Virus record (IMG/VR): IMGVR_UViG_3300049847_000435 | Coordinates: 1-64,000 of that record | DNA: 64,000 bases | Direction: 5' to 3' (one strand) | DNA from: a virus | Shown: positions 33,458 through 42,274 of the stretch, one piece after another | How the letters are laid out: every line of letters begins with the position of its first letter | How positions within the stretch are numbered: position 1 is the first letter of the stretch | Program-made: the position numbers and the translations under genes | Notes under the pieces: model-generated | Told to the model about the DNA's origin: nothing | The model's database searches: none | Seen by the model: only the letters and a program-made list of their open reading frames with translations

Positions 33458-34240
33458 ATGAAGACATTACTCAGGAATGCCGATGGCGAAAGATTGATTT
33501 GGTGGAATTGGCAAAACTTAGCAAAGCCAGGGCAGCGCAGAAACGCCCGCGCATGGCTGCATTTTTACGATAACAGCATAGGCGTGCAGTGGGTGTTTCG
33601 CCCCAGAAACCTGTCGATAGGCGTTACATTCGCAGATACGACGGTTGACGACGACTCACTGTCTTTTCATTTCTCAATCCCTTTCCTGATTGCGCTCTAC
33701 GTCAGTATTTCAAGACTGCCCATCGTCAAGCGATTGCCTGGTGTGAAGTACGTAAGTGGGAAGTGTGATAGCGGAATGCGATCTATCGACTTCACTTACG
33801 ACAGGCGAGAGAATAACTGGGTTCACTGGCGCTTGTGGCGCAATCCGCACTTCGGAAATTCCAGAGACTGGCGGGATGACGGGTTGTTTGTTGATGATGT
33901 GATTTTCGGGAGAGACAAATACTCCGAGCAAGAACTGGACTCTCAGCCATGCGTGATCGTGATGCCGGAGCGATCCTACAATGCTACGGCGCGCCGATAC
34001 GTCGCTACATGGACACGAAAGCGATGGCGAAAACCGAAGTCAATCAACCGGGTCGAGATAGAAGTACCAGAAGGAATCGGCACGCCTGGGCATGGCGAAA
34101 ATAGTTGGGATATGGATGATGACGCGGCATTTGAATTCACAACGAATGCCGACACGGTAGAAGAGGCGATTGAATCCCTTCGAGCCAGAATCCTTAAGGA
34201 ACGTAAAAAGTTTGGCGGCGAATATTGGGTGCCATCTTGA
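33458..34240 (+). CDS. conserved phage protein of unknown function
   Basis: 260 residues. The end (EIEVPEGIGTPGHGENSWD, DDAAFEFTTNADTVEEAIES, then RKKFGGEYWVP) is a pattern I have seen in a widespread phage/prophage family without known role. The N-terminal half is rich in Trp and aromatic residues. No membrane segment is certain; one moderately hydrophobic stretch is FSIPFLIALYVSISRL. Confidence 0.65.
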   Translation: MKTLLRNADGERLIWWNWQNLAKPGQRRNARAWLHFYDNSIGVQWVFRPRNLSIGVTFADTTVDDDSLSFHFSIPFLIALYVSISRLPIVKRLPGVKYVSGKCDSGMRSIDFTYDRRENNWVHWRLWRNPHFGNSRDWRDDGLFVDDVIFGRDKYSEQELDSQPCVIVMPERSYNATARRYVATWTRKRWRKPKSINRVEIEVPEGIGTPGHGENSWDMDDDAAFEFTTNADTVEEAIESLRARILKERKKFGGEYWVPS

Positions 34241-34251
34241 AAGGGGACTAA

Positions 34252-34452
34252 ATGGACAGCAAAGAATCGACAGAGTCAAAAATCTGGACGGAGATGATCA
34301 GCCTTTGGCAAAAGCTTGAACAGGCAAAGCCAAATGGGCGAAGCGAACAGGCGCGGCGATATGCGGTTGCAATCACAGAATACCAGAAGGTGATGGGGTA
34401 CTTCTACACATTCGTAATGCAAGAATGTTCGCTCGATCACAAGAGCGAGTAG
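34252..34452 (+). CDS. small conserved helical phage protein
   Basis: 66 residues, AAGGGG upstream. Core LEQAKPNGRSEQARRYAVAI followed by TEYQKVMGYFYTFVM. Similar short helical proteins with the AKPNxRSExxRRYAVxxTExEK pattern occur in many phages. Function unknown to me; anti-defence roles have been found for some small helical phage proteins, but I cannot assign one here. Confidence 0.6.
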   Translation: MDSKESTESKIWTEMISLWQKLEQAKPNGRSEQARRYAVAITEYQKVMGYFYTFVMQECSLDHKSE

Positions 34453-34563
34453 AAGCGCGGTCGAACATCCGGTAACGGGCGCAGATAACAGGAGTAGGGG
34501 ATTGACTCGGCTCCATGCCGTGGCCTCTGCGCCGACCATAATAGGGAAATAAAGGAAATAACC

Positions 34564-34742
34564 ATGAACGTCCACGCGGCTACAAATCCTGGATATCCTA
34601 CGACGCCGAAACTGGTAGCCTACTAATCTATTTCGATGGCGTGCCGGTTCCAAAATACGTGTCGTGGATCAATGACAGACTTGCCACTCTGCATGATTGC
34701 AATAACGATGCCATTGTCGGAGTAATGATCGCCAACGCGTAA
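34564..34742 (+). pseudogene. frameshifted small gene, DUF2283-like
   Basis: ATG 34564 has AAGGAAATAA upstream, but its own frame stops after 20 codons. From the third codon the next frame is open to 34742 and reads RPRGYKSWISYDAETGSLLI then YFDGVPVPKYV, ending IVGVMIANA, like DUF2283 (YDxEADxLYI). One extra base after the second codon would restore a 59-residue protein. Either a real frameshift or a sequence error. Confidence 0.5.
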
Positions 34743-34893
34743 AGGCGCATATCGGCGCAAAATAGCGTGAAAAACGTGAATTTCGTAACTTTTCCTTATA
34801 GAAATAGAATTCCGCAGCGAAGCAAGGAATGTAAGATTAATTACACATCTCATTGTGACTATGCGATAACTGAATAGCTAATCGGAGCGCGTT

Positions 34894-35223
34894 GTGAATC
34901 AGATAGCTGAATTTATATTCAAGTGGCTTAGTGGCAATCCGGGCGAGTATTGCGTCTCTCCTGGATCGGAAGTTCGGAGGACATTCGGTGCTATTGACGA
35001 TGGCGAGTCAATGTTTACCGCAACCACGTACAATAACGACGGTCATGATATTTGGATAGAGTACACGGGCGGTGGGTGGATTTGCCATCTTCGCCAGGGT
35101 GAATCTTTGCAACTGGCAAAGATTATTGTTTGGGATTGGTGGATTAAATCCACTTGGTTTGGGCTAAAGCGAAAGATTTGGTATTGGTCATTGTCCAGAG
35201 TAATGAAAAACACAAAAGCGTAA
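34894..35223 (+). CDS. unknown protein
   Basis: 109 residues from a GTG with CGGAGCG upstream. Aromatic-rich, with beta-like centre (SMFTATTYNNDGHDIWIEYT) and a basic/Trp-rich end (WFGLKRKIWYWSLSRVMKN). No family recognised. The 150 bases before it are AT-rich and hold no clear signal. Confidence 0.55.
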   Translation: MNQIAEFIFKWLSGNPGEYCVSPGSEVRRTFGAIDDGESMFTATTYNNDGHDIWIEYTGGGWICHLRQGESLQLAKIIVWDWWIKSTWFGLKRKIWYWSLSRVMKNTKA

Positions 35224-35248
35224 CACCGAATAGTGAGGAGGGATAAAA

Positions 35249-35623
35249 ATGGGTGTAGGGATGCCACAAGAATTACTTTTAAACGAATTCGGATCGCACG
35301 TATGGAGCGCGTTCGGTGATGTGCCTTATCACGTTGGCTCGTCTTTGCGAAGTAAGCAATGGCGAGATGTTGACGTCAGACTCATGCTTGATGATGACGA
35401 TTGGAACGACATGAGATTTGGCGACCCAAACAGAACTCATACCAATGCGAAATGGGTAGCCCTTTGCCTCGCCTTTTCCGCTCTCGGAAAGCAAATAACT
35501 GGATTGCCAATCGACTTTCAAATACAGAAGCGGTCGCTCGCTAATGAAATGTATGGAGGCGAGGACAGATCTGCGCTCGGTTTTGTGCCGCTAAGATACG
35601 AGGATAGAGGGCAAAATGAATAA
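35249..35623 (+). CDS. nucleotidyltransferase-like phage protein
   Basis: 124 residues, GAGGAGG upstream. Contains the minimal nucleotidyltransferase pattern: VGSSLRSKQWRDVDVRLML, with GS and the two metal-binding Asp residues of DVD. Followed by helices with WVALCLAFSALGKQIT. The substrate is unknown; related phage proteins are common. Overlaps the next gene by eight bases. Confidence 0.65.
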   Translation: MGVGMPQELLLNEFGSHVWSAFGDVPYHVGSSLRSKQWRDVDVRLMLDDDDWNDMRFGDPNRTHTNAKWVALCLAFSALGKQITGLPIDFQIQKRSLANEMYGGEDRSALGFVPLRYEDRGQNE

Positions 35624-35912
35624 CGAAGTGATTGCCAAAGAAAAAGAAATTTACCCAGCTTGGGGCGGCATAGTATTTTCGCGGGCGTTTGCGTCTAGAT
35701 TTCCCATTACCATGCAAATACTAAATGCCGCAGTCAACGATGCTCGATTGCAGGCAAAGAAACGGGCGTTTGAGTCGGCTACCGGGATTGCGTGGGAGGA
35801 CAGATATAAAACGCACCCGATTGCACCTGGCGTTACAGTGAAAGATGTTAGAGTCGAGATCGAACGACAGGCGAATGAAATAAGAGGGGAGCGAGATACC
35901 GAAGACCCATGA
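35616..35912 (+). CDS. unknown protein
   Basis: 98 residues, overlapping genes on both sides. Helical (ITMQILNAAVNDARLQAKKR) with a charged end. No family recognised. Lies between the nucleotidyltransferase-like gene and the ParB-methyltransferase gene in one operon. Confidence 0.55.
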   Translation: MNNEVIAKEKEIYPAWGGIVFSRAFASRFPITMQILNAAVNDARLQAKKRAFESATGIAWEDRYKTHPIAPGVTVKDVRVEIERQANEIRGERDTEDP

Positions 35913-37176
35913 ACGAAGTAATCAACCGATTCATCTCTGAACTAAAACCACACCCGCGCAACTACAACGGGCATAGCGATAGGCAGGTTGACGATCTCGC
36001 CCTTTCGCTTAAAAGGTTCGGTCAGCGCAAGCCGATTGTAACATGGCGCGACATGATTGTCGCTGGGCACGGACTAACGATGGCTGCGCAGAGGGAGGGA
36101 TGGACGACCATTCTGACCATGCCCATTCCCGATGACTGGGACGAGGCGACCGTGTTGGCGTACCTGGCAGTCGACAACGAACTGGCGCGTCAAGCCGACC
36201 CCGATCTTGCGCAACTGGCTGCGATTGCTAAAGGGTTGGAAGGGATCGACGAAGAGTTGGCGAAGCTGGCAGCCGGTGGGGATGATGCGCTCAAGGCGTT
36301 GATGGCGACGATTGAAGACGAACAGCCGAATGGTGACGCCGATCCTCAGACTAACAAAGCTGACGAATTGCGCGTAAAGTGGGGTGTCGAGTTGGGTCAG
36401 ATGTGGCGATTACCGAGCCGAGATGGGAAAGGCGAGCATCGGCTAATTTGTGGGGATTCTACCGATGCGGAAACCGTTAAAAGGGTGATGGGGGGGGCAA
36501 GGCATCAATCGTCTTCACCGATCCGCCTTATGGCGTAGCAATAGGCGCAAAGAACAGGATGTTAAATTCCTTCCAGAAGGCTGGAAGGAATTTAACCGAT
36601 ATTGAGGATGACGATATGAAGCCGGAAGACCTAAAAGCCAAACTACTCCCAGCCTTCGAGTTAATTCGAGAGGTTGTTATGGCTGATGATTGCACGGTAT
36701 TCCTAACAGCACCGCAAGGCGGCGAACTCAGCATGATGATGATGATGATGAGGGACGCGAAGCTTCCGATCCGTCACGTTCTTATATGGAAGAAAAACGC
36801 ACCAACCTTTTCAATGGGTAGACTCGATTACGACTATCAGCACGAACCCATATTGCTCACGTGGGGGAAACGGCACAAGCGACCCATGAACGGAACTCAC
36901 AAGACGAGCGTTTGGGAGATTGATAAGCCGAGGGCATCGGTAGAGCACCCAACAATGAAGCCGCCAGAGCTATATATGAATGCGTATCTAAACAACTCGG
37001 ATGTTGGCGATATTGCATTTGAACCATACGATGGTAGTGGCACTGCATTAATTGCCAGCGAAAACACTGGAAGATATTGCCGCGCAATCGAAATCTCGCC
37101 CGGCTATACTGCTGTAGCCTTACAGAGATACCTTGACTCCTTTGCAATCACACCCGAATTGATCAATGACCGATGA
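35909..37176 (+). pseudogene. ParB-DNA methyltransferase fusion gene interrupted at a G8 tract
   Basis: The 5' part (35909-36538) encodes a ParB-like N-terminus (KPHPRNYNGHSDRQVDDLAL, IVAGHGLTMAA) and the lead-in GQMWRLPSRDGKGEHRLICG. At 36489-36497 the frame runs through eight G residues. One base more (or a -1 slip) would read on as GKASIVFTDPPYGVAIGAKN and join the 3' part (to 37176) with SFQKAGRNLTD, APQGGELSMMMMMMRDAKLP and FEPYDGSGTALIASENTGR. As given, the DPPY motif is out of frame. Sequencing error, phase variation or slippage are all possible. Confidence 0.8.
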
Positions 37177-37924
37177 ACTTGAAGGCTTAGACGCCAAACT
37201 CCTACGCGGGATGTTACCCGCGCTCTACAAAAAAGCACAAGAAGGCGACCAACGCTCCATCGATACCGTCCTGCGCATCCTGCAACGTCTCGAAAAGAAT
37301 GCGCCGACACCCGCGCCCAGCGATCCAGCCGAACCAGGCTTCACCGCGCCAATCAACGTACCGGGGCAGCTTCAATCACGCGCTAGTCGCAAGGAATTCG
37401 AGGCACTTCTCGAAAATCCGCCCGCCGACGACCCGTTTACCAATGAAGGAATTCTACAGCTTTCCGAGGCTTATTTCCGACAAATGGAAGACGGCGAAAA
37501 TGATGATAAGTGGGACTGGCGCAAGCACGCCTATGTAGCCTGGGCGTGTATCCCCAAAAATCTGCGTTACCCCAAAACGATCAACGAATTCGCCGCGCTG
37601 GTCGGGCTGACAAGCGCTTCCACTATTCGCAAGTGGCGCGCTAAAGACCCGGAAATACCGGAACGGATCGCCAGTCTACCGCGGCTCATGCTGAACCAAC
37701 ACGTATCTAATGTACTGCACGCGCTAACCACCGTTGCCGCCGACCCCGTCCCGCAATCCCACCAAGACCGCAAACTCTTCCTCGAGATCACCGGCGTCTA
37801 CGATCCAAAGAGCAACATCAACCTACGTGGCGTTGTCGGCACTATCGAACTGGACGATCCGCTTGATGACGACGAGCAAGCAGCCGTCGAACGGATTCTA
37901 AAGGAAGTCGCCGCGCTGGAATGA
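37166..37924 (+). CDS. terminase small subunit
   Basis: 252 residues, immediately upstream of and overlapping the large-subunit gene by four bases. A helix-turn-helix lies around residues 130-160 (TINEFAALVGLTSASTIRKW), suitable for binding the packaging site, and the C-terminal part (GVYDPKSNINLRGVVGTIEL) resembles the partner-binding end of small terminases. Assigned by position and HTH. Confidence 0.7.
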   Translation: MTDELEGLDAKLLRGMLPALYKKAQEGDQRSIDTVLRILQRLEKNAPTPAPSDPAEPGFTAPINVPGQLQSRASRKEFEALLENPPADDPFTNEGILQLSEAYFRQMEDGENDDKWDWRKHAYVAWACIPKNLRYPKTINEFAALVGLTSASTIRKWRAKDPEIPERIASLPRLMLNQHVSNVLHALTTVAADPVPQSHQDRKLFLEITGVYDPKSNINLRGVVGTIELDDPLDDDEQAAVERILKEVAALE

Positions 37925-39486
37925 AGCAATTAGACAGCCGTCAAATCAGAGCCGCCGCCCGTCGCAACACTGCCATCTTTGCCAAGTGCTGGCGCGAAGG
38001 CGTCAACCCGGCAGCCCATCAGTATGAAATGGCGCGGCGCATCGACGGCCCCAGTCCCTACCAGGCTGACTTCTGGCCACGCGACCACGGCAAGAGCGAG
38101 ATTTTCTGTCTCTCCTACCCCCTCCGTCGCATCTGCGAAGACCCCAACCTTCGTATCCTCATCGTGCAAAAGCGCGCTACTGAAGCCGAAAAGACCTTGA
38201 GTGTCATTAAGCAGGAGCTGGAGAGCAATCACCGACTTAAAGCCTACTATGCCACCCACTGGGAAGAGACGGTGGGCTACCGCGATATCTCCAATCAGGC
38301 GGGCGCAATCCAACTCTCTGGCAAAAAAGAGGGCGCATGGCAACAATCGCGCATCTACTGCAAGCGCACGCGGCGCGGCAAAGACCCCACCGTCGAGGCT
38401 GTGGGCGTGGGCGGGGCGATCACCGGCGGGCACTACGACATCATCATCCTTGACGACATTGAGGACGATGAAAACGTCCGCACAGACGAGCGCTTACGAG
38501 GGATGATCGAATGGTTCACCGGCACCATTATGCAGCTGCGCGAGCCGCACACCAAGATCATCATCGTCGGCACGCTCAAGACCAACAAGCAGGACATCTA
38601 CAATATCGTCCTGAATTCTCCGGTATGGGACACCTACAAAACAAGTGCAATCCTCAGTCATAAGTTGAGCGATGTGCAGATTGAGCCAGTACGCAATGCC
38701 GATGGCGTGATTATCGATGTGAATGTCACCACGCCGAACGTCGAAACGCTCTGGCCGCAGAAATGGAACATCAAAGCACTCATGCTCGAAAAGCTCGCCA
38801 GTTTGGACGTAGCGGTCTGGATACGCGAGAAGATGAATGATCTCAGCGCGCTGGCAGGCAAGGTCTTTAAGCGCGATTTATTCCAGTGGTACAACGAAGA
38901 GGAATTCAACAATCTCCGTCGCGACCGATTGCTTGAGCAGATTATCCAGGTGTGGGATACCGCCTATGGCGAGGGTGAGGAAAGCGATTATTCGGCGTGC
39001 GTGACCGCCGCTCTGGTGCGCGGCAGCATTTACATCCTCGACGTTTACCGCGCTAAGTTGGAGTTACCGCAACTCAAAGACGCCATCGTCAGCCAGTATA
39101 ATCAGTGGCTGCCTGAACGCGTTTACATCGAAAATAAAGCCAGCGGCAAGAGCGTCTTTCAGGTACTCAAACAAGAGACGGGCGTTCCCGTCAGCGAGAT
39201 CGATCCGCAGGGGCGCGATAAGCTCAGCCGGGCACGTTCCACGACTGTCTACATCGAGAATCGGCGCGTTTATCTGCGCTCTGGTGCGCTCTGGCTAGAT
39301 GGGTTCCTGGGCGAGTTGACGATGTTCCCTGAGTCCGAGCATGACGACCAGGTAGACGCGTTCGTGTACGCGGTGTTGGCTTTGCTCCTTAGCGGCATAG
39401 TCACATTTCATGATATTCAGAGTGGCGGCGGCAGTGAGAGATCGCCGCGTGCAAGTGAGTGGATGAGGATTTTGCAGGCAAAGTAG
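37921..39486 (+). CDS. terminase large subunit
   Basis: 521 residues. ATPase: Walker-A-like WPRDHGKSE (residues ~52-60), Walker B IIILDDIEDDE, and a coupling segment IIIVGTLKTNKQDIY. Nuclease: QVWDTAYGEGEESDYSACV, YIENKASGKSVF and ESEHDDQVDAFVYAV carry the acidic residues of the RNase-H fold. It cuts and pumps DNA into the head. The portal gene is on the other strand at 14.6-16.0 kb, an unusual separation. Confidence 0.9.
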   Translation: MKQLDSRQIRAAARRNTAIFAKCWREGVNPAAHQYEMARRIDGPSPYQADFWPRDHGKSEIFCLSYPLRRICEDPNLRILIVQKRATEAEKTLSVIKQELESNHRLKAYYATHWEETVGYRDISNQAGAIQLSGKKEGAWQQSRIYCKRTRRGKDPTVEAVGVGGAITGGHYDIIILDDIEDDENVRTDERLRGMIEWFTGTIMQLREPHTKIIIVGTLKTNKQDIYNIVLNSPVWDTYKTSAILSHKLSDVQIEPVRNADGVIIDVNVTTPNVETLWPQKWNIKALMLEKLASLDVAVWIREKMNDLSALAGKVFKRDLFQWYNEEEFNNLRRDRLLEQIIQVWDTAYGEGEESDYSACVTAALVRGSIYILDVYRAKLELPQLKDAIVSQYNQWLPERVYIENKASGKSVFQVLKQETGVPVSEIDPQGRDKLSRARSTTVYIENRRVYLRSGALWLDGFLGELTMFPESEHDDQVDAFVYAVLALLLSGIVTFHDIQSGGGSERSPRASEWMRILQAK

Positions 39487-39614
39487 ATTGAGCTATTATT
39501 GCCTAGCAGCTCGTTGAGATTTATTTCTAGCGGGCTTTTCCATATTCTTTAGCTTAACAAGAGTACGAAAGAGTAATCGTTCGCAGCGTTATCTTTCGTA
39601 CTCAGCGAATACCC

Positions 39615-39660
39615 ACCACGAAAATGGCTAGACTCAATTGAGTCTAGCCATTTTCGTGGT
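39615..39660. repeat. 46-bp perfect palindrome after the terminase gene
   Basis: 23-base arms without spacer, starting ACCACGAAAATGGCTAGACT and centred at 39637/39638. Similar in size to the palindromes at 20004 and 51071 but different in sequence. Confidence 0.9.
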
Positions 39661-39846
39661 AAATTTTACCTAAAAGATAACGCGACCAACGAAACTCTTT
39701 TAGGCGCTAACTGAACTTCGGTGCAGGGATCGACTCTCTTGAGAATTCACGAACGAAACACAGGTATTATGCCACATTGCCGAGTGAAATGAAAATGAAG
39801 ATGGACCGTTCGATCTCTAGGATTGACGATGCGTAATGTGATCAAC

Positions 39847-39894
39847 ACCACATATTAAGTATTTTTAAAAAAGTACACTATAAATACATGTTTT
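39847..39894 (+). promoter_or_regulatory. phage promoter motif, copy 4
   Basis: ACCACAT at 39847-39853 and ACTATAAATACATGTTTTC from 39877, with the usual spacing; 33 bases before the small membrane protein start. The upstream box differs from CCTACAT by one or two bases. Confidence 0.62.
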
Positions 39895-39926
39895 CGTGAA
39901 AATTCTTTTGCACGCGGAGAACAACC

Positions 39927-40040
39927 GTGATCACCTATCTCGTTATCCTGCTTGTCGGTATCGCTATTGGCGTGAGTGCGACGCTAATCAGCGCTGCGCT
40001 TTTTGCGTCGAGCAGGGCAAGCGGGCGTGAGGGCGATTAA
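39927..40040 (+). CDS. 37-residue single-TM protein (DUF3789-like)
   Basis: GTG start with CGGAGA upstream. One TM helix (ITYLVILLVGIAIGVSATL) followed by a short Ser/Arg/acidic tail, like DUF3789 and similar tiny phage membrane proteins. First gene after promoter copy 4. A membrane-associated regulatory or lysis role is possible. Confidence 0.55.
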   Translation: MITYLVILLVGIAIGVSATLISAALFASSRASGREGD

Positions 40041-40157
40041 GCGACAGAGCTTCGCAAGTAATCTCAATTAGCATCGGAGGCGAGATAGGAAAACGATCAT
40101 TTAACTTTTCTGGAAGCGGCGCAACGCAATCGAATCGCATCGTCTGCCGTTGCGGAT

Positions 40158-40427
40158 GTGTTTGAGATGCTTGATAAAGAAGATGTGAGTCTCATCGTTC
40201 GCGCCCGTCAGGCAGCAATAGAATTATGGAAAATAAAACAGCGTGATGGAGTTGTGCCGCCGAGAGAATTGAGCAGTGTAGCTACATCCTACAGCGTAAC
40301 AACTTTTGCAATTATGCGGGAGCTAGAACGGATGGGATGTCTAGCAAGCGGTACGGCAATGGCGATTGAAAAACGTTGTTTCGGTAATAACAACGTTTTT
40401 CAATCGAAGGAAAATAACCATGAATGA
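40158..40427 (+). CDS. unknown protein with winged-helix look
   Basis: 89 residues from GTG 40158 or ATG 40167; no clear ribosome site. Helices with ELSSVATSYSVTTFAIMREL ERMG-like end suggest a small DNA-binding winged helix. The last 20 codons run through the inverted repeat at 40363-40406, and its stop lies within the next gene. Confidence 0.5.
   Translation: MFEMLDKEDVSLIVRARQAAIELWKIKQRDGVVPPRELSSVATSYSVTTFAIMRELERMGCLASGTAMAIEKRCFGNNNVFQSKENNHE
40363..40406. repeat. 18-bp inverted repeat before the 40420 gene
   Basis: Perfect 18-base arms CGATTGAAAAACGTTGTT / AACAACGTTTTTCAATCG with loop TCGGTAAT. The right arm ends directly at the ribosome site (GAAGG) of the next gene, so it could control that gene by an RNA fold or as an operator. 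Confidence 0.85.
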
Positions 40428-41421
40428 TATTGTCTATCCAGACAGCGAAAACGCTGCGCAATACGTAAAAAATGTCGAGGGCTGGGTGTCACGAAATGGT
40501 CTATTTTTCGGGAACCTATCAACGTCTGAAAGTGCAGCACGTTACGACGGCTGCACTCATGTAAAATGCAAGAATTGCGGCTCGGCAGTAAAAAAGGGAT
40601 ACATGTCATGCGATGCGTGTATTGATAAGCGAGATATTGAAAAATACGCTTGTATGCCTCGTATTGAATGGGATGGCAAGTCTATGATTTACTCGCCAAT
40701 TACAGAGGATTACTATGCGTCGCCTGATGAAGCTGAGGATTCACTAGAGGACGATCAATCTATCGAAAGTCTGCGATTGGTGGTTTGTGAGCCGAACTTC
40801 GTTTACTTGCATTCTGGCTATTTCGACAGCGTAATGCCAGACGATGACGACATGCCTACCCCCGTATTGGCGGCAATCACCGCCTTTCGGCAAGCAGTAT
40901 CCAAGCACGGGGAAGATAACCCCAGCTTTCGCCCACGCGGCAAGCTGGGCAGGCGCACCATGTTCGAGAGATCGCAAGTGGAAGAGATGAGAACATTTAT
41001 GGAGCAGCGGACCTTCAGCGTGTCAACCGAACACGGACCATCCCTGAGTCTCGCTCAGGTTATGGAGAGGCTAAGCCTGACAAAGTCCGGCGTCTGGCAC
41101 TATCGCCGCCGATACGGAAAGTTGCTAACTGACTTCTACCAACGGGTTGGGCAATCCAGACCCCAGGCACGCTTCCTCGTCAGCCAGATCGAAGAGTTTG
41201 AAAAGTGGATCACCGATGGCAAGCCGGAAGATACTGATCTGCATGTCGCCGACATCATGCAACTAGAAGGAATGGACACCGTTGTTAGATTTAAAAACGG
41301 TGTCACAGTCGCCATTATCAACGAGGACGAATGGCGCGTTATACCAGAGATGTCACCAGATGAAGCAGAGAAATACTTCCGTCGGGCACGACAAGAGTGC
41401 GATGATGGGATGGGGAAGTAA
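40420..41421 (+). CDS. zinc-binding, HTH-containing unknown protein
   Basis: 333 residues from ATG 40420 (GAAGG nine bases upstream). Residues ~45-75 have CTHVKCKNCG and YMSCDACIDKRD, a four-Cys zinc site common in a phage family of unknown role. The middle is acidic; ~195-250 has SLAQVMERLSLTKSGVWHYRRRYGK (split here as two helices), an HTH-like segment. Possibly a transcription regulator. Followed at once by a palindrome. Confidence 0.65.
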   Translation: MNDIVYPDSENAAQYVKNVEGWVSRNGLFFGNLSTSESAARYDGCTHVKCKNCGSAVKKGYMSCDACIDKRDIEKYACMPRIEWDGKSMIYSPITEDYYASPDEAEDSLEDDQSIESLRLVVCEPNFVYLHSGYFDSVMPDDDDMPTPVLAAITAFRQAVSKHGEDNPSFRPRGKLGRRTMFERSQVEEMRTFMEQRTFSVSTEHGPSLSLAQVMERLSLTKSGVWHYRRRYGKLLTDFYQRVGQSRPQARFLVSQIEEFEKWITDGKPEDTDLHVADIMQLEGMDTVVRFKNGVTVAIINEDEWRVIPEMSPDEAEKYFRRARQECDDGMGK

Positions 41422-41422
41422 A

Positions 41423-41454
41423 GCGCAAATGCGAAAACGTTTTCGCATTTGCGC
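41423..41454. repeat. CGAAAACGTTTTCG palindrome, copy 2
   Basis: 32-base perfect palindrome, arms GCGCAAATGCGAAAAC and its complement, beginning one base after the stop of the 40420 gene. G/C replace A/T at the inner arm position relative to copy 1, and both arms changed together. Confidence 0.85.
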
Positions 41455-41495
41455 GCTTGAGCGCACAGAATATCTGTGCTAAAATTAGGCAGTAC

Positions 41496-41542
41496 ATCCG
41501 CAAAGCCTCTGTGCTAAGCATGCTCAAATTTGCGGATTTTTT
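41496..41542 (+). terminator. rightward terminator before the tRNA
   Basis: Arms ATCCGCAAA / TTTGCGGAT with a 24-base loop, followed by six Ts. Separates the upstream gene from the tRNA. Confidence 0.55.
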
Positions 41543-41591
41543 GACCGAAAACTGCTGGTATCAGTGGCTGCCGATAGGATAGGTCAATCTT

Positions 41592-41663
41592 AGCGGGGTA
41601 GAGCATCGGAAGCTCGCATGGCTCATAACCATGAGGTAGTTGGTTCAATTCCAACCCCCGCTA
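41592..41663 (+). tRNA. tRNA with CAT anticodon (Met or Ile2)
   Basis: Full cloverleaf: acceptor AGCGGGG/CCCCGCT, D arm GAGC-ATCGGAA-GCTC, anticodon arm CATGG-CTCATAA-CCATG, variable AGGTA, T arm GTTGG-TTCAATT-CCAAC, discriminator A. CCA is not encoded. Whether it is elongator Met, initiator or tRNA-Ile2 (lysidine-modified) cannot be decided here. Phage tRNAs may offset codon use or host tRNA damage. Confidence 0.9.
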
Positions 41664-41763
41664 CATGTCTTGGGTTGGGTGCGAGGCATACGTCAGTTTT
41701 GACTGGCTACCACCAAAGCGACGGTTGTTGTATCGCCCCAAAAACGCACTTGACAACGACTAC

Positions 41764-42150
41764 TTACTCTGCGCGTTCCGAGAATATCTTCTCGACACTA
41801 TCCCCCGGCTTATCCAGAAAGAATCGCTCAGGAAACAGCGCTACCGTCGATACAAGCCGATCTAGCAGCCCGCCCGCACTGCCGAGTCCATTCACCTTTG
41901 CCATCCTCTTGGACATTTCCCAGCAATCGCCCGAAATGTCATTTGGCAACGCCAGATCAAACGCCTCCGGCATCATCCTGGCGAAATTCACGAGGCTTTC
42001 AAAGGTTTCGCCCATCGTCGGGTTGTTGGGCATTTTTGCCCGAATTGACTCTGCCATCTGCCAGATAACGTCAGTGACATAGATCGATCTCTTTTGCTTG
42101 CCGCCATCAACGCTGGCTATCAATATCGCGTGCAACTTCCTTTTCTTCAT
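41764..42150 (-). CDS. unknown protein
   Basis: 128 residues, GGGGG upstream of the ATG on the minus strand. Basic start, then helical segments (VIWQMAESIRAKMPNNPTMG, ETFESLVNFARMMPEAFDLA). No family recognised. Faces the tRNA gene, in a small leftward group with the two genes to its right. Confidence 0.55.
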   Translation of the reverse strand: MKKRKLHAILIASVDGGKQKRSIYVTDVIWQMAESIRAKMPNNPTMGETFESLVNFARMMPEAFDLALPNDISGDCWEMSKRMAKVNGLGSAGGLLDRLVSTVALFPERFFLDKPGDSVEKIFSERAE

Positions 42151-42235
42151 CTGTAATCCCCCTCACCGAATCATACAGCGTTTATCGCTGCACTAACAGT
42201 AATGATGGTTACAGGACGGGTGCAGGGGAATAAAA

Positions 42236-42269
42236 GCAAAAAAACGCCAACCTGTTACGGCTGGCGTTC
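42236..42269 (-). terminator. leftward terminator after the 42275 gene
   Basis: On the minus strand AACGCCAGCC/GGTTGGCGTT with loop GTAACA, followed by seven Ts. Confidence 0.85.
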
Positions 42270-42274
42270 TGCGT

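Larger units (their letters stand above)
39487..39926. other. structured non-coding region after the terminase
   Basis: No convincing gene. Three dyads lie in a row: GAGTACGAAAGA/TCTTTCGTACTC (39561-39603), a 46-base perfect palindrome (39615-39660), and CCTAAAAGA/TCTTTTAGG (39669-39703). GCGTTATCTTT in the first can also pair with AAAGATAACGC in the third, so alternative folds exist. It may be a terminator cluster, a packaging site or a structured RNA. Promoter copy 4 closes the region. Confidence 0.6.
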
